Shown here: piece after piece, positions 21,969-36,900 of the stretch
Position numbering within the stretch: position 1 is the stretch's first letter
Layout of the letters: every line of letters begins with the position of its first letter
Source: Sciurus carolinensis
Lineage: Eukaryota; Chordata; Mammalia; Rodentia; Sciuridae
Assembly (NCBI RefSeq): GCF_902686445.1
Contig: NC_062222.1
Location: forward strand, 38,253,792-38,317,791
DNA length: 64,000 bases
Direction of reading: 5' to 3'
Program-made: the position numbers and the translations under genes
Notes under the pieces: model-generated
Database searches by the model: none
What the model saw: only the letters and a program-made list of their open reading frames with translations
Told to the model about the DNA's origin: nothing

Positions 21969-24900
21969 AAATCCATTCATGAAACTTTCTCATAAAACAA
22001 CTTCAATCAGTCATATTAAACCTCCATGTTAGAGTTCTGCAACAGAAATACTTAAGTGGCTTGCCTAGAAAACCAGGAGGTAGAGTGCTCAGATGTTGGG
22101 GGCAGAGTAGGAATGAAGAAAAGACAAAATACCCAGAGTTTCAAGGAAATATATTTGTGCATTTGCTAAGAAAACTATCTTAGGTAACAGACTAACTATA
22201 CGTGTATAGGGAAAGCTCAGTTCATGGAAATTGAAAGAGATTTTATAACAGAAGCTCTGTCGATATTGGACCACCACATCATCGACACAAAGTGGGTATG
22301 AGGAGGAGAGATGATTGGCAAAATTTTATTGAAATCCGTTTGTGAAAATTTCTCAGAAAAGCAACTTCAATTTCAGCCCTATTCAACCTGCACGTTAGAG
22401 TCCTGCAACAGCAATACATAATGGGCTTGCTAGAAAACCTGGAGGTAGAATGCTCAGATGTTGCAGTGAGAGTTGGAATGAGGAAAAGAGAAAATGCCCA
22501 GTGTTTGATGGAAATCCATTCAGGCATTTACTCAGAAAACTCTCTTAGGTTGCAGCCTAACACTACAAGCATAGGGAAAGCTAAATTCAAGGAAATCAAA
22601 ACAGATTGTTGAAACAGATTGTTATAACAGAAGAACTGTGCTGCTGAAACCACCACATTTTCGAGCCTAGTGGGTATGGGAAGGAGAGATGACAGGCAAA
22701 GTTTAATTGAAATCCATAGGGGAAACTTTCTCAGAAATGTAACTTCAATTTCAGATCTATTCAACCTGCACATTCGAGTACTGCAACATAAGTACATAAG
22801 GGGCTTGTCTAGATAAACTAGAGGTAAAATGCTCAGATGTTGGGGGAAGAGTAGGAATGAGGAAAAGAGAAAAAACTCATAGATTCATGGAATCCACTCA
22901 TGCATTTACTCAGAAACGATCTTATGTTGCAGCCTAACTCTGCATGCATAGGGAAAGATCAATTAATGTAAATCAAAACAGATTGTTATAAAGAAGCACC
23001 ATGCATGGTGAAACCACCACATCTTCAAACAAAGTGGGTATGCGTTGGAGAGATGATAGACAAGGTTTCATTTAAATCCATTGATGAAACTTTCTCAGAT
23101 ATCAACTTCAATTTCAGCCCTATTCAACCGGCTGTTAGAGTATGAAAAAGGCAATATGTAAGGGAATTCCCTACATAACTCGGAGGTAGAATGCTCAGAT
23201 GTTGGGGACCAAGTGGGATGTGGAAAAGAGAAATTGCCCAGCATTTCATGGAAATCCATTTATGCACTTGCTCTGAAGCTCTCTTAAGTTGAACCCTAAC
23301 TCTGCATGCATAAGGAAAGAGCAATTCATGGAAATCAAAACAGATTGTTAAACCAGAAGCACCATGCATGGTGGAAGCACCACTTCTTTGGAGTAAAGTA
23401 GGAATGAGGAGGAAAGATGATAGGCAAAGATTCTGTGCACTCCATTCGTGAAACTTTCTGAGAAATCAACTTCAATTTCAGCCCTATTCAATCTGCATGT
23501 TAGAGTACAGCAAGAGAAATACATAAAAAGTTTTCCTAGAATACCTGGAGGTGGAGTGCACAGAAGTGGGGGTCAGAGTGGGAATGAGGAAAAGACAAAA
23601 TACCCAGAGTTCATGGAAAACCATTCCAGCATTTTCTCAGAAAACTCTCTTATGTTGCAGCATAACTCTTCGTGCATAGGCAAAGATGTATTCATTGATT
23701 TTGAAATAGATATTTATAACAGAATCACTGTGCATGGTGGAACCACCACAACTTCCGAGCAAAGTGGGAAGGAGGAAGAGAGATGATAGGCAAATTTCCC
23801 TGCAATCCATTTGAGAAACTCTCTCAGAAAAGCAACTTCATTTTCAACCCTACTCAACCTGCAAGGTAGAGTACTGCAACAGCAAATCATAAGGGGCATA
23901 CCTTGAAACCTTAGAGGTAGAGTGCTCAGATGTTGGGACAGTTGGGAATGAGAAAAAGAGAAATTACCCAGAGTTTCATGGAAATTTATTCATCCATTTG
24001 CTCTGTAAATTATATTAGATTGTAGACTTACTCTGCATGGGTAGCAAAAGATCAATTCATTGAAATGAAAACAGATTTTTGTAACAATAGGACCGTGCAT
24101 AGCTGCAGCACCACATCTTCAGACAATGTGTGTATGAGGAGGAGAGATCATAGGCAATGAGTCATTGAAATCCATTCGAGAAAAATTTCAGGAAAGCAAC
24201 GTCAATTTCAGCCCTATTCAACCTGCAATTTAGAGGAAAACAACAGCAATACATAATGGGCTTGCCTAGAAAACCTTGAGTTAGAGTGCTCAGATGTTGG
24301 GGGCACAGTGGGAATGAGGAAAAGAGGAAGTACCCAGAGTTTCATGGAAAGTAATTCGTGCATTAGCTCAGAAAAGTTTGTTATGTTGCAGCCTATCTTT
24401 GCATGCATAGTGAAAACTCAATTCATGGAAATCGAAAGAGATTGTTATAACAATAGTACTGTACATGGTGGAACCATCTCTAGTTCGAGTAACATGGGTA
24501 TGAGGAGAGATGATAGGCAAAGTTTCACTGAAATCACTTAGTGAAACATTACCAGAAAACCAACTTCAATTTCAGCCCAATTCAACTATGCAAGTTAGAG
24601 AAGTGCACCAGGAATACATTAGGGGCTTGCCTAGAAAACCTGTGGGGAGAGTGCTCAGAAATTGGAGGCAGAGTTGGAATGATGAAAAGACAAAATACCC
24701 AGAGTTTCATGGAAATCCATTAGTGCACTTGCTCAGAAAATGCTCTTCAGTTGCACACTAACTCTGCATGCATAGGGAAAGCTCAATTCATGGAAATCGA
24801 AACACAATGTTATAACAGAAACTCTGAGCATGGTGGAACCACCACGTCTTCAGAGCAAAGTGTGTATAAGGAGGAGAGATGATAGGCAATGTTTCATTGA

Positions 24901-27900
24901 ATCCTTTCATGAAACTTTCTTAAAAAAGTAACTTCGTTTTCACACCTATTCAACCAGCATATTTGTGTACTGCAACAGCAATATATAAGGGGCTTGCCTA
25001 GAAAACCTGGAGGTAGAGTGCTCAGATGTTGGGGGGCAGAGTGAAAAAGAGATAATACCCAAAGTTTAATGGAAATACATTTGTGCATTTCCTCAGAAAA
25101 CATGCTAAGGTTTAAGCCTAACACTGTGTGCATAAGGAAGCTCAATTCATGGAAATGGAAACAGATTGTTATAACAGAATCACCATGCATGGTGGAACCA
25201 CCACATTGTCGGAGCAAAGTGGGTATGAGGAGGTGTGAGGATAGGGAATTTTTCACTGAAATACATAGGTGAAACATTCTTAGAAAAGCAAATTCAATTT
25301 CATCCATATTCAACAAGCATGTTAGAGTAGAGCAACACAAATACGTAAGATGGTTGCCTAGAAAACCTGGAGGTAGAGTGCTCTGATGTTGGGAGCTGAG
25401 TGGGAATTAGAAAAAGAGAAAATACCCAGAGTTTCATGGATATTCAGTCATGAATTTGTTCAGAAAATGCTTTTCAGTTGCAGCCTAACTCTGCGTGCAT
25501 AAGGAAAGCACAATGCATGGAAATCGAAACAGATTGTTGTAACAGAAGGACCGTGCCTGCTGGAAGCACAACATCTTCATAGCAAACTGTGTATTGGGAG
25601 GAGAGATGATAGGCAAAGTGTCATTGAAATCCATTTGAGAAACTTTCTCAGAAAAACAACTTCAAATTCAGCCTACTCATCCTGCAATTTAGAGAAATAT
25701 AACAGCAATATATAATGGGTTTGCCTAGAAAACCTGGAGGTAGTGTGCTCAGATGTTGCAGGCAGTGTGGTAATGAGGAACAGAGATAATACCCAGAGTT
25801 CCATGGAAATTCATTTGTGCAATTTCTCAGGAAACTCTGTTAGGTTGAAGCCTATCTTGGCATGTATAGGGAAAGCTCAGTCCATGGAAATCCAAATAGA
25901 TTGTTATAACAAAAACAGTGTGCATGGTGGAACCACCACATCTTTGGAGCAAAGTGAGTATGAGGAGGAGACATAAGTTTCATTGAAATCCATTTGTGAA
26001 ACTTTCTCAGAAAAGCCACTTCAATATTAGCCCTATTAAACCTGCACGTTTGAGTACTGCAACAGAAATACAAAATGAGAGTGCCTAGAAATTCTGGAGG
26101 TAGAGTGCTCAGATGTTGGGAAAAGAGGGGGAATAAGAAAAAGAGAAAATACCCAAGTTTCATGGATATCCATTAGTGCATTTGCTCAGAAAACTGTCTT
26201 GGGTTGCAGGCTAACTCTGTGCAGAGAGAAAGCTCAATTCATGGAAATCGAAAGAGAATGTTATAACAGAAACACCATGCATGGTGGAACCACCACATCT
26301 TTGGAGCAAAGTAGGTATGAGGAGGAGAGATGATAGAAAAGGTTTCATTGAAATCCTTTCGTGAATCTTTCTCAAAAAAGCATCAACAATTTTAGCCTTC
26401 TTCAACCTGCACATTATTGTACTACAACAGCAATAAATAAGGGGCTTGCCTAGAAAACCTGAAGGTAGAGAGCTCAGATGTTGGGGAAAGGGTAGGAATA
26501 AGGGAAAAGAGAAAATACCCAAGTTTTATGGATATACATTTGTGCATTTGCTCAGAAAACTCGCTTGGGTTTCAGCCTAAGTCTGTGTTTTTAAGGAAAG
26601 CTCAATTCATGAATATGGTAACAGAGTGTTATAACAGAATCACTGTGCATGGTGGAACTACCACATCACCAGAACACAGTGAGTATGAGGAGCAGAGATA
26701 ATAGACTACATTTCATTGAAATACATTTGTGAAACATTTTCAGGAAAGCAACATAAATTTCATCCGTATTCAACCTGCACATTAGAGTAGTGCAAAACAA
26801 ATATATAAGTGGATTGCCTAGAAATCCTGGAGGTAAGTGCTCAGATATTGGGGGCAGAGTGGGAATGAGGAAAAGAGAAAATACCCAAATTTCACGATAT
26901 CCATTTGTGTGTTTGTTAAGAAAACTCTCTTAGGTTGCAGCCTAACTGTGCGTGCATAGGCAAAGATGAATTCATGGAAATCGAAATACATTGTTATAAC
27001 AGAAGCACTGTGCATGGTGGGACCACCATATCTTTGGAGCCGAGTGGGTATGAGGAGGAGAGATGATAGCCAAAATTTCACTAAAATCCATTTGAGAAAC
27101 TTTCTGAGAAAATCAACTCCTTTTTCAGCCCTATTCAACCTGCAAGGTAGAGTACTGCAATACCAATACATAAGGGGCTTGCATAGAAAACCTGGAGGTA
27201 GAGCGCTCAGATGTTGGAGGCCTAATGAGGAAAAGAGAAAATACCCAGTGTTTCATGGAAATTTATTCGTGTAATTTCTCAGAAAACTCTGTTAGGTTGC
27301 AGATTAACTTTGCATGTATAGGGAAAGCTCAATTCATGGAAATCGAAAGAGATTGTTATAACAAATACCCATGTATTTTGGAACCACCACGGCATCGGAG
27401 CAAAGTAGGTATGAGGAGGAGAGATAAGTTTCTTTGAAATCCATTTGTGAAACTTTCTCAGAAAAGACACTTCAATATTAGCCCTATCCAACCTGAACTT
27501 TTAAGTACAGTAACAGAAATACATAAGGGCCATGCCTAGAAAACCTAGAGGTAGAATGCTCATATTTTGGGGGCAGAGTGGGAATGAGGAAAAGAGAAAA
27601 TACCCAAGTTTCATGGATTATCCATTAGTACAATTGCTCAGAAATCTCTCTTGTTTGCAGCCTAAATCTGCATGTGTAGGGAAATCTTAATTCATGGTAC
27701 TCAAAACAGATTTTTATAACAGATGGACCGGGCATGGTGGAACCACCACATCTTCAGAGAAAAGTGGGAAGGAGGATGAGAGATGATAGGCAAAATTTTA
27801 CTGAAATCAATTTGAGGAACTTTCTCAGAAAAGCATCTTCATTTTCAGCCCTATTCAACCTGCAAGGTAGAGCACTGCAACAGCAATACGTAAGGGGCAT

Positions 27901-30900
27901 GCCTAGAAACCCTGGAGGTAGAGTGCTAAGATGTTTAGGGCAGAAACGGAATGAGGAAATGAGAAAATACCCAGTTTCATGAAAATCCATTCATATATTT
28001 GCTCAGAAAATGCTCTTAGGTTGCAGCCTGACTATGTGTGCATAGAGAAAGCTCAATTCATCAAAATCGAAACAAATTGTTGTAACACAATCACTGTGCA
28101 TGGTGGAACCACAACATCTTCAGAGCAAAGATGGTATGAAGAGGACAGATGACAGGTAAAGTTTCATTGAAATTCATTAGTGAAACTTTCTTAGAAAAGC
28201 AACTACAATTTCAGCCCTATTCAACCTGCATATTAGAGGATTGCAACTGCAATAAATATGTGTCTTGCATAGAACAACTGGTTATCGAGTGGTTATATTT
28301 GTGGGACCAAGAGGGAATGAGGAAAAGAGAAAATACCTAGAGTTTCATGGAAATCCATTATTGCATTTTCTCAGAAAATCTTTATTTGGTTGCAGCCTAA
28401 CTCTTCATGCATTGGTACAACTCAATTCATGGAAATCAAAAGAGGTTGGTATAACAGAAGCACCGTGCATGGTGGAACCTTCACATCTTCGGAGCAAAGT
28501 GGGTATGAGGAGCAGAGACAATAGGCAAAGTTTCACTGAAATCCATTAGTGAAACTTTCTCAGAAAAGCATCTTGAATTTCTGACCCATTCAACCTGCTC
28601 ATTAGAGTACTACAACAGCATTACACAAGGGGCATGCCTAGAAAACCTGGAGGTAGAAAACTCAGATATCAGTGCAGAATGGTACTGAAGCAAAGAGAAA
28701 ATACACAAAGTTTCATGAAAATCCATTCTTGGCTTTTGTCAGAAAACCCCATTAGTTTGCTGCCTAATTATGGGTCCATAGGGCAAGTTCAATTCATGGA
28801 AATCGAAACAGTTTGTTATAACAAAAGAACCATGCATGTTTGAAAAACCACATCTTCGAAGCAAATTGGTATGAAGAGAAGAGATGTTAGGCAGTTTCAT
28901 TGAAATCCACTCGTGAAACTTTCTCAGAAAAGCAGCTTCCATGTATGCCCTATTCATCCTACACATTTTGATTACTGCAACAGAAATATATAAGAGACTT
29001 GCCCTGAAAACCTGGAGGTAGGATATTCAGATGTTGGTGGCAAAATAAAATGAAGAAATGAAAAATCACCCAGAGTTTCATAGAAATCCTTCCACGCATT
29101 TGCTCAGAAATCTCTATTAGGTTGCTGCCTAACTCTGCATGCATAGGAAAGCAAAATTCATGGAAATCAAAACAAATTGTTATAAAAGAAGAACTGTGCA
29201 TGGTGGAACCACCACATCTTCTGAGCACACTGTTTATGAGGACCAGAGATTATAGCCAAGGTTCATTGAATACCATTTCTGAAACTTTCTCAGATAATTA
29301 TCTTAAATTTCAGACCTATTCAACATGCAATTTAGAGTAATGCAAAAAGAATACTTAAGGGCCCTGCCTACAAAATCTGGAAGTAGAATGCTCAGATATT
29401 GGGTCAGAGTGGAAATGATGAAAAGAAAATACCCAGAGTATCATGGAAATCCACTAGTGCATTTTCTCAGAAAACTGTATTACGTTGTAGCCTATCTCTG
29501 CGTGAATAGGGAAAGCTCACTCCATGGAAATAGAAACGGAATGTTATGACAGAAGCATCAAGCATGGTGGAACCACCACATCTCGGCTGCAAAGTGAGTA
29601 TGAGGAGTAGAGATAATAGTCAAAGTTTCATTGAACTCCATTCATGAAATTCTCCCATAAAAGCAACCTCAATTTCAGCCCTATTCTACTGGCAAGTTAG
29701 AATAGTGCAACAGGAATTCAGAAGGGAATTACCTAGAAAATCTGCCTATAGAATGCTCTGATGTTGAGAGCAGACTGGGAATGATGAAAAGAGAAAACAC
29801 CCAGAGTTTCATGGAATTCCATTAGTGCATTTTCTCAGAAATCTTTATTAGGATGCAGCCTTTCTCTGTGTGCTTAGGTAAAGCTCAATTCATGGAAATA
29901 GAAACAGATTGTTAAAAGAGAAGCACCCTGCATGGAGGAACCACCACATCTTTGTGGCAGAGTGCTTGTGAGGAGGAGATAAGATAGCCAAAGTTTCATT
30001 GGAATCAATTAGAGAAACTTTCTCCCAAAAGTAACTTCATTTTGAGCCCTATTCAACCTGCACTTTAGAGTACTGCAACAGCAATACATAAGGGGCTTGC
30101 CTAGAAAACATGGAGGTAGAATGCTCAGAGGTTTTGTCAGACTGGGAATGATGAAAACAGAAAAAGCAAGAGTTTCATGGAAATCCAATCGTGCATTTTA
30201 TCAGCAAACCCTATTAGGTTGCAGCTTTACTCTGCATGCATAGGGAACATTCAATTCAGGGAATTAGAAGCATATTGTTATAACAGAAGAACCTGCATGT
30301 TGGCACCACCTCATCATCAAAGCAAAGTGAGTAAGAGTGGGAGAGAAAATACCCAAAGTTTCATTGAATTCCATTCTTTAAACTTTCTCAGAAAAGGTAC
30401 TTCAATATCAGCCCTATTCAACCTGCATGTTAGAGAATTGCAGCAGGAGTACATAAGGGGCTGGCCCCCACAACCTGGAGGAAGAATACCCTGATGTTCG
30501 GGGAAGAATGGGAATGATGAAAAGAGAAAATTCCCAGAGTTTCATGTAAATCCATTCGTGCAGTTTCTCAGAGAACTGTAAAATATTGCCACATTATACT
30601 GCATGCATAAAAAAGTTCAATTCAGGGAATTAGAAACAGATTGTTAAAACAGAAGCACCAGGCATGGTGGAACCACCATATTTCCCAGCCATGTGGGTAT
30701 GAAGAGGAGAGATAATACCCAAAGTTTCAGTAAAATTCATTCGTGAAACTTTCTCAGAATTGAAACTTCAATTTCAGCCCTATTCAAACTGCATGTTAGA
30801 GTACTCCAACAGGAATACATAAGGGGCTTGCCTATATAACCTGGAAGTTGAATACTCAGATGTTGGGAGCAGAATGGGAATAATGAAAAGAGAAAATACA

Positions 30901-33900
30901 AAGAATTTCTTGGAAATCCATTCATGCATTTTCTCAGAAAACTCTATTAAGTTGTAGCTTTACTCTGTGTGCATAAGGAAAGTTCTATGAAGGAAATTTG
31001 AAACAGATTGCTATAACAGAAGCACTGTGCCTTTTGGCACATCCACATCTTCATAGCAAAGTGGGTATGAGAAGAAGGGATAGTATGCAAGGTTTCATTG
31101 AAATCCACGGGTGAAACTCTCTCAGAAATGGTATTTCAATTTAAGTACTATTTAACCTGAACATTACAAATCTGCAACAGGTATACATAAGGAACTTGCA
31201 CAGAAAACCTGGAGGTAGAATGCTCAGATGTTGGGGGCAGAGTGGGAATGACGAAAAGAGAAAATGCCCATAGTTTCATTGAAATCCATTAATCCAATAT
31301 ATCAGAAAAATATATTTGTTTGCATCTTTAAACTGCAAGCATAGGCAAAGGTCACTTCATGGAATTAGAAACAAATTGGTAAAACAGAAACACCGTGCAT
31401 GGTGACACCACCAGATCTTCAAGCAAAGTTGGTAAGAGGAGGAGTAATAATACCCAATGTTCATTGATATACTTTGCTGAAACTTTCTCAGAAGAAAAGT
31501 TCAATTACATCCCTATTGAACCTGCACTTTTGAGTTCTGCAAAAGGAATTCAAAAGAGTTTTCCCAATAAAAACTGGGTAGAATGATAAGATTTGGGGGG
31601 CATAGTGGGAAAGAAGAAAAGAGAAAATTCCCAGAGTTTCATGGAAATCCATTAGAGCATTTTCTCAGAGTACTGCATTATGTGCCAGCTTTAATCCACG
31701 AGCATAGGGAAAGATCAATTCAGGGAATTAAAAACAGATTGGTATAACAGAAACACCATGCATGGTGGCACCACCACATCTTCACAGTAAAGTGGGTATG
31801 AAGAGAGATAATACTCAAAGTCTTATTGAAAATATTCGTGAAACATTTTCAGAAAAGGAACTTCAATTTCAGCACTATTCAACCTGCATGATAGAGAACT
31901 GCAACAGGAATACATAAGGGGCTTTCCAAGAAAACCTGGAGGTAGAATGCTCAGATTTTTGGGGTAGAGTGGGAATGATGAAAAGAGAATGTATGCAGGG
32001 TTCCATAGAAATCCATTAGTTCATTTTCTCAGAAAACTTTTTTAGTTTGCATATTTAATGTGTTTGCATATTTAATGTGTGTGCATAGGAAATCTCAATT
32101 CATGGAGTTAGAAACAGGTTGTTATAACAGAAGCACTGTGCATGGTGATACCACCACATCTTTGCACCAATGTGGGTATGAGGAGGAGAGATTATACCCA
32201 TTGTTTCATTGAAATAAATTCGTAAAGTTTTCTCAAAAGTGGAATTTCAATATCAGCCATATTCAACATGAACTTTAGAAAGCTGCAACAGGAATACATA
32301 AGGGGATTGCCTACAAAACCTGGAGTTAGAATGCACAGATGTTGAGGGCAGAATGGGAATGATAAAAAGAGAAAGTATTCATAGTTTCCTGGAAATCCAT
32401 TAGTGCATTTTCTCAGAAAATTGTATTAAGTTGCACTTTTACTCTGGGAGCATAGGGAAAGCTCAATTCAGGGAATTAGAAACAGATTGCTATAACAGAA
32501 GCACCATGAATGTTGGCACCACCACATCTTCAAAGCAAAGTGGGCATGAGGTGGGGCAATAATACCTGAAGTTTCATTTAAATCCATTCGTGAATCTTTC
32601 TCAGAAAAGAAAGTTCAATATCAGCCCTATTCAACCTGCACGTTGGAGTTCTGCAGCAGGAATACACAAGGGACTTGTCTAGTAAACCTGGAGGTAGAAT
32701 TTTCAGATATTAATGTAGAGTGGGAATGATGAAAAGAGAAAAAAACCCAGAATTTCCTTGAAATCCATTCTCGTATTTTCTCAGAAAAATATATTATGTT
32801 TCAGCTTTGCTTTACATACCTCACAATAGATAAATTCAGGGAAAAAGAAACAGGTCGTTATAGCATAATCCCTGTGCATGTTGGCACCACCACATCCTCA
32901 GAGCAAAGTGGGTATGAGGAGCAGAGATAACAACTAAAGTTTCATTAAAATCCATTTGTGAAAATTTTTCAGCAAAGGAATTCACTTTCAGCCCTATTCA
33001 ATCTGCACTTTAGAGTGCAGCAACAGGAATACATAGGAGTGCATAGAAATCCTGGAGGTAGAATGCTCAGATGTTGGGGGCACAGTGTGAAAGCTGAAAA
33101 GAGAAAAAATCAGAGTTTCATGAAAATCAATTAGTGCATTTTCTCAGAAAACTGTATTAGTTTGCAGATATAATCTGTGTATATACGGAAAGCAAAATTC
33201 AGATAGTTAGAAACAGATTGTTGTAGCAGAAGAACCGAACATGGCTGCAGAACCATATAATTGCAACAAATTGGATATGACAGGAGAGACAATACCAAAG
33301 TTTCTTTTAAATGCATTGGGGAACAGTATTAGTTTGCAGATTTACACTTTCTGCATAGGGAAAGCTCAATTCAGGAAATTGGGAAACAGATTGTTATAAA
33401 CAGAAGAACCGTGCATGGTGGAACCACCACATTTTGCATCCAAGTTGATATGAGGAGGAGAGATAATATCCACAGTTTCATGGAAATTATTCGTCATACT
33501 TTCTCAGACAAGGAACTTCAATTTGAGCCCTATTAAATTTGCATGTTAGAGATCTGCAACATAAATACATAAGGGGCTTGCCTAGAAAAACCTGGAAGTA
33601 GAATGCTCGCAGGTTGGCGGCAGAGTGGAAAAAGTGCAACAGTGGAAAAGAGAAAATACCCACAGATTCATGAAACTCATTAGTGCATTTTTCTGAAAAA
33701 TGTTTTAGATTGCAGCTTTATTCTCCGTGCTTAGGGAAAGCTCAATTCAGGGAATTAGAAACAGTTTGTTATAACAGAAGAATCCTGCATGGTGGCAATA
33801 CCACATCTTCATACTAAAGTGAATATGAGGAGGAGAAATAATATGCAAGGTTTCATTGAAGCAAATTTGTGAAATTTTCTCAGAAAGGACTTTCAATTTC

Positions 33901-36900
33901 AGACATATTTAACCTTAACTTTAGAGTACTTCAACAGGGAAACATAAGGGGCTTGCCTAGAAAACCTGCAGGTAGAATGCTCAGATGTTGGGGACAGAGT
34001 GGGAATGATGAAAAAAGAAAATACCCAGAGTTCCATGGATATCCAATAGTGCATTTTCTTAGAACACTGTATTAAGTTGCACTTTTACTCTGTGAGCCTA
34101 GGGAAAGCTCAATTCAGTGAATAAGAAACAGATTCGTATAACGGAAACACCATGCATGGTGGTGCCACGACATCTTTGCAAAAAAGTGGGCATGAGGAGG
34201 AGAGATAATATCCACAGTTACATTGATATCCATTGCTGTAGCTTTCTCAGAAAAGAAACTTTAATTTCATCCCTATTCAACCTCACTTTTGAGTTCTGCA
34301 ACAGGAATACAAAAGGGTTTGCCACGAAACCTGGGGGTAGAATACTCATATGTTGGGGGCAGAGTGGGAAAGTTGAAAAGAGAAAATATACAGAGTTTCA
34401 TGGAAATCCATTAGTGCATTTGCTCAGAAAACTCTAGAGGGGGCATCTTTACTCTGTGTACATAGGGAAAACTCAATTTAGGGAAATAGAAACAGATAGC
34501 TAAAAGAGAACCACCAGGCATGGTGGCACCAAAACATCTCCACAGCAATGTGTGTATGAGGAATAGAGATAATCTCCAAAGTTTCATTGAAAATCATTCG
34601 TGAAACTTTCTCAAAAAAGCAACTTCAATTTCAGCCCTATACAACCTGCACGTTAGAGTACTGCAACAGTACAACATGAGGGGCTTGCCTTGAAAACCTA
34701 GAGATAGAATGCTCAGAGGGTGGGGGCCGAGTGGGAACTATGAAAAGAGAAAATACCCAGAGTTACATGGACATCCATTAGTACATTTTCACAGAAAAAT
34801 GTATTTGGTTGCAGCTATAATCTGCATGCACAGAAAAAGTTCAACTCACGGAATAATGAACAGTTTGTTATACAGAAGCACAATGCATGTTGGCACCACG
34901 ACATACTGGGAGCAATGTGGATATGAGGTGTAAAGATAATACCAAAAGTTTCATTGAAATCCACTCGTAAAAATTTTGCAGAAAACTATCTTCAACTTCA
35001 GCCCTATTCAACCTGCACATTAGATATCTGCTACAGGAATACATAAGGGTTTGCCTAGACAACCTGGAGGTAGAATGCTCACATGTTGGGGGCAGAGTGG
35101 GAATGATGAAAAGAGAATATACTCAGTTTCTTAGAAATCCATTTGTTCATTTTCTCAGAGAAATGTGTTAGGTGGCAGCTGTACAATGTGTGCATTGGGA
35201 ATGCTCAATTCTTGGAATTAGAAACAGTCTATAGAGATGCACCATGTTTTTTCGCACCACCACACCTTTGGAGTAAAGTGGGTATGAGGAGGAGAGATAA
35301 TACCCAAAGTTTCACTGAAATGCATTGGTGAAACTTTCTCAGAAAAGGGTCATCATTTTCAGCTCTATTCAACCTGCATTTTACAGTTCTGCAACAGGAG
35401 TATATAAGGGGTGTACCTTGTAATCCTAGAGGTAGAAAACCTGGAGGTACAATGCTCATATGTTTGGGGCAAAGTGGAATGATAAAAAGAGAAAATACCC
35501 AGAGTTTCATTGAAATCCATTCGTGTGTCTTCACAGAAAACAATATTAGTTTTCATCTTTAGTCTCTATGCATAGAGATAGCTTAATTCAGGGAATTAGA
35601 AACAGATTGTTATAACAAAAGCACTGTGAATGTTGGCACAAAGAAATCTTGGGAGCAAAGTGGGTATGAGGAGGAGCAATAATATCCAAAGATTCATTGA
35701 AATCCATTTTTAAATCTTTCTCAGAAAAGGAACTTCAATTTCAACCCTATTCAACTTTCACATTAGAGTTCTGCAACAGTATACATAAGAGGATTGCCCA
35801 GAAAACTTGGAGGTAGCATGCACAGATGTTAGGGGCAGAGTAAGAATGATGAAAAAAGAAAACACACAGAGTTTCAATGAAGTTCATTCATGCATTTTCT
35901 CAGAAAATGTATTAGGGTTCAGCTTTAATCTGCGTGCACAGTAAAATTTCAATTCAGGGAACTAGAAAGAGATTGTTATAGCACAAGCACCATGTTTGGT
36001 GGCACTACCACATCTTTGAAGCAAAGAGGGCATTATGTGTAGAGAAAATCACCAAAGTTTAATTCAAATACGTACTTGAAACTTTCTCAGAAATGGAGAT
36101 TCAGTTTCAGCCCTATTCAACCTGCACATTAGAGTACTGCAACAGCAATACATAAGGGGCATGCCTTGAAAACCTGGAGATAGAATGCTCAGAGGGTGGG
36201 GCAGAGTGGGAATGATGAAAAGAGAAAATACCCAGAATTTCATGGAAAATCCTTTCGTGCATTTTCTCAGAAAAATGTATTTGTTGCAGCTTTACTCTGC
36301 GTGCATAGGGAAAGGTCAACTCAGGGAATTAGAAGCAGATTGTTATAGCAGAAGCACCTTGCATGGTGGTACGACCCCATCTTTACAGCAAAGTGGGTAT
36401 GAAGAGGAAAGCTAATACCCAAAGATTCACTGAAATCCATTATAGAAACTTCCTTAGAAATGTAACTTAAATTTCAGCACTATTCAACCTGGACTGTAGA
36501 GTACTGCAACAAGAACACATAAGAGGCTTGCTTAGAAAACCTGGAGGTAGACTGCCCGGCTGTTGGGGTCAGAGTGGGAATGATGATATGAGAAAATACA
36601 CACAGTCTCATAAAAATCCATACTACCATTGTCCTGAGACTGTATTAAGTTGCAGCTTTACTCTGCATGCATAGGGAAAGCTCAATTCTGAGAATTAGAA
36701 ATAGCTTGTTATTGCAGAAGCACCATGCTTGTTGACACCAACAAATCTTGGGAGCAAAGTGGGTATGAGGAGGATAGATAATACCCAAAGTTTCATTGAT
36801 ATATATTTGTGAAACTTTCTCAGAAATGTATGTTCACTCAGCTCTATTCAACCTGCACATAACAGTTCTGCAAAAGGAACACATGGGGAGAGCTTGCCTA

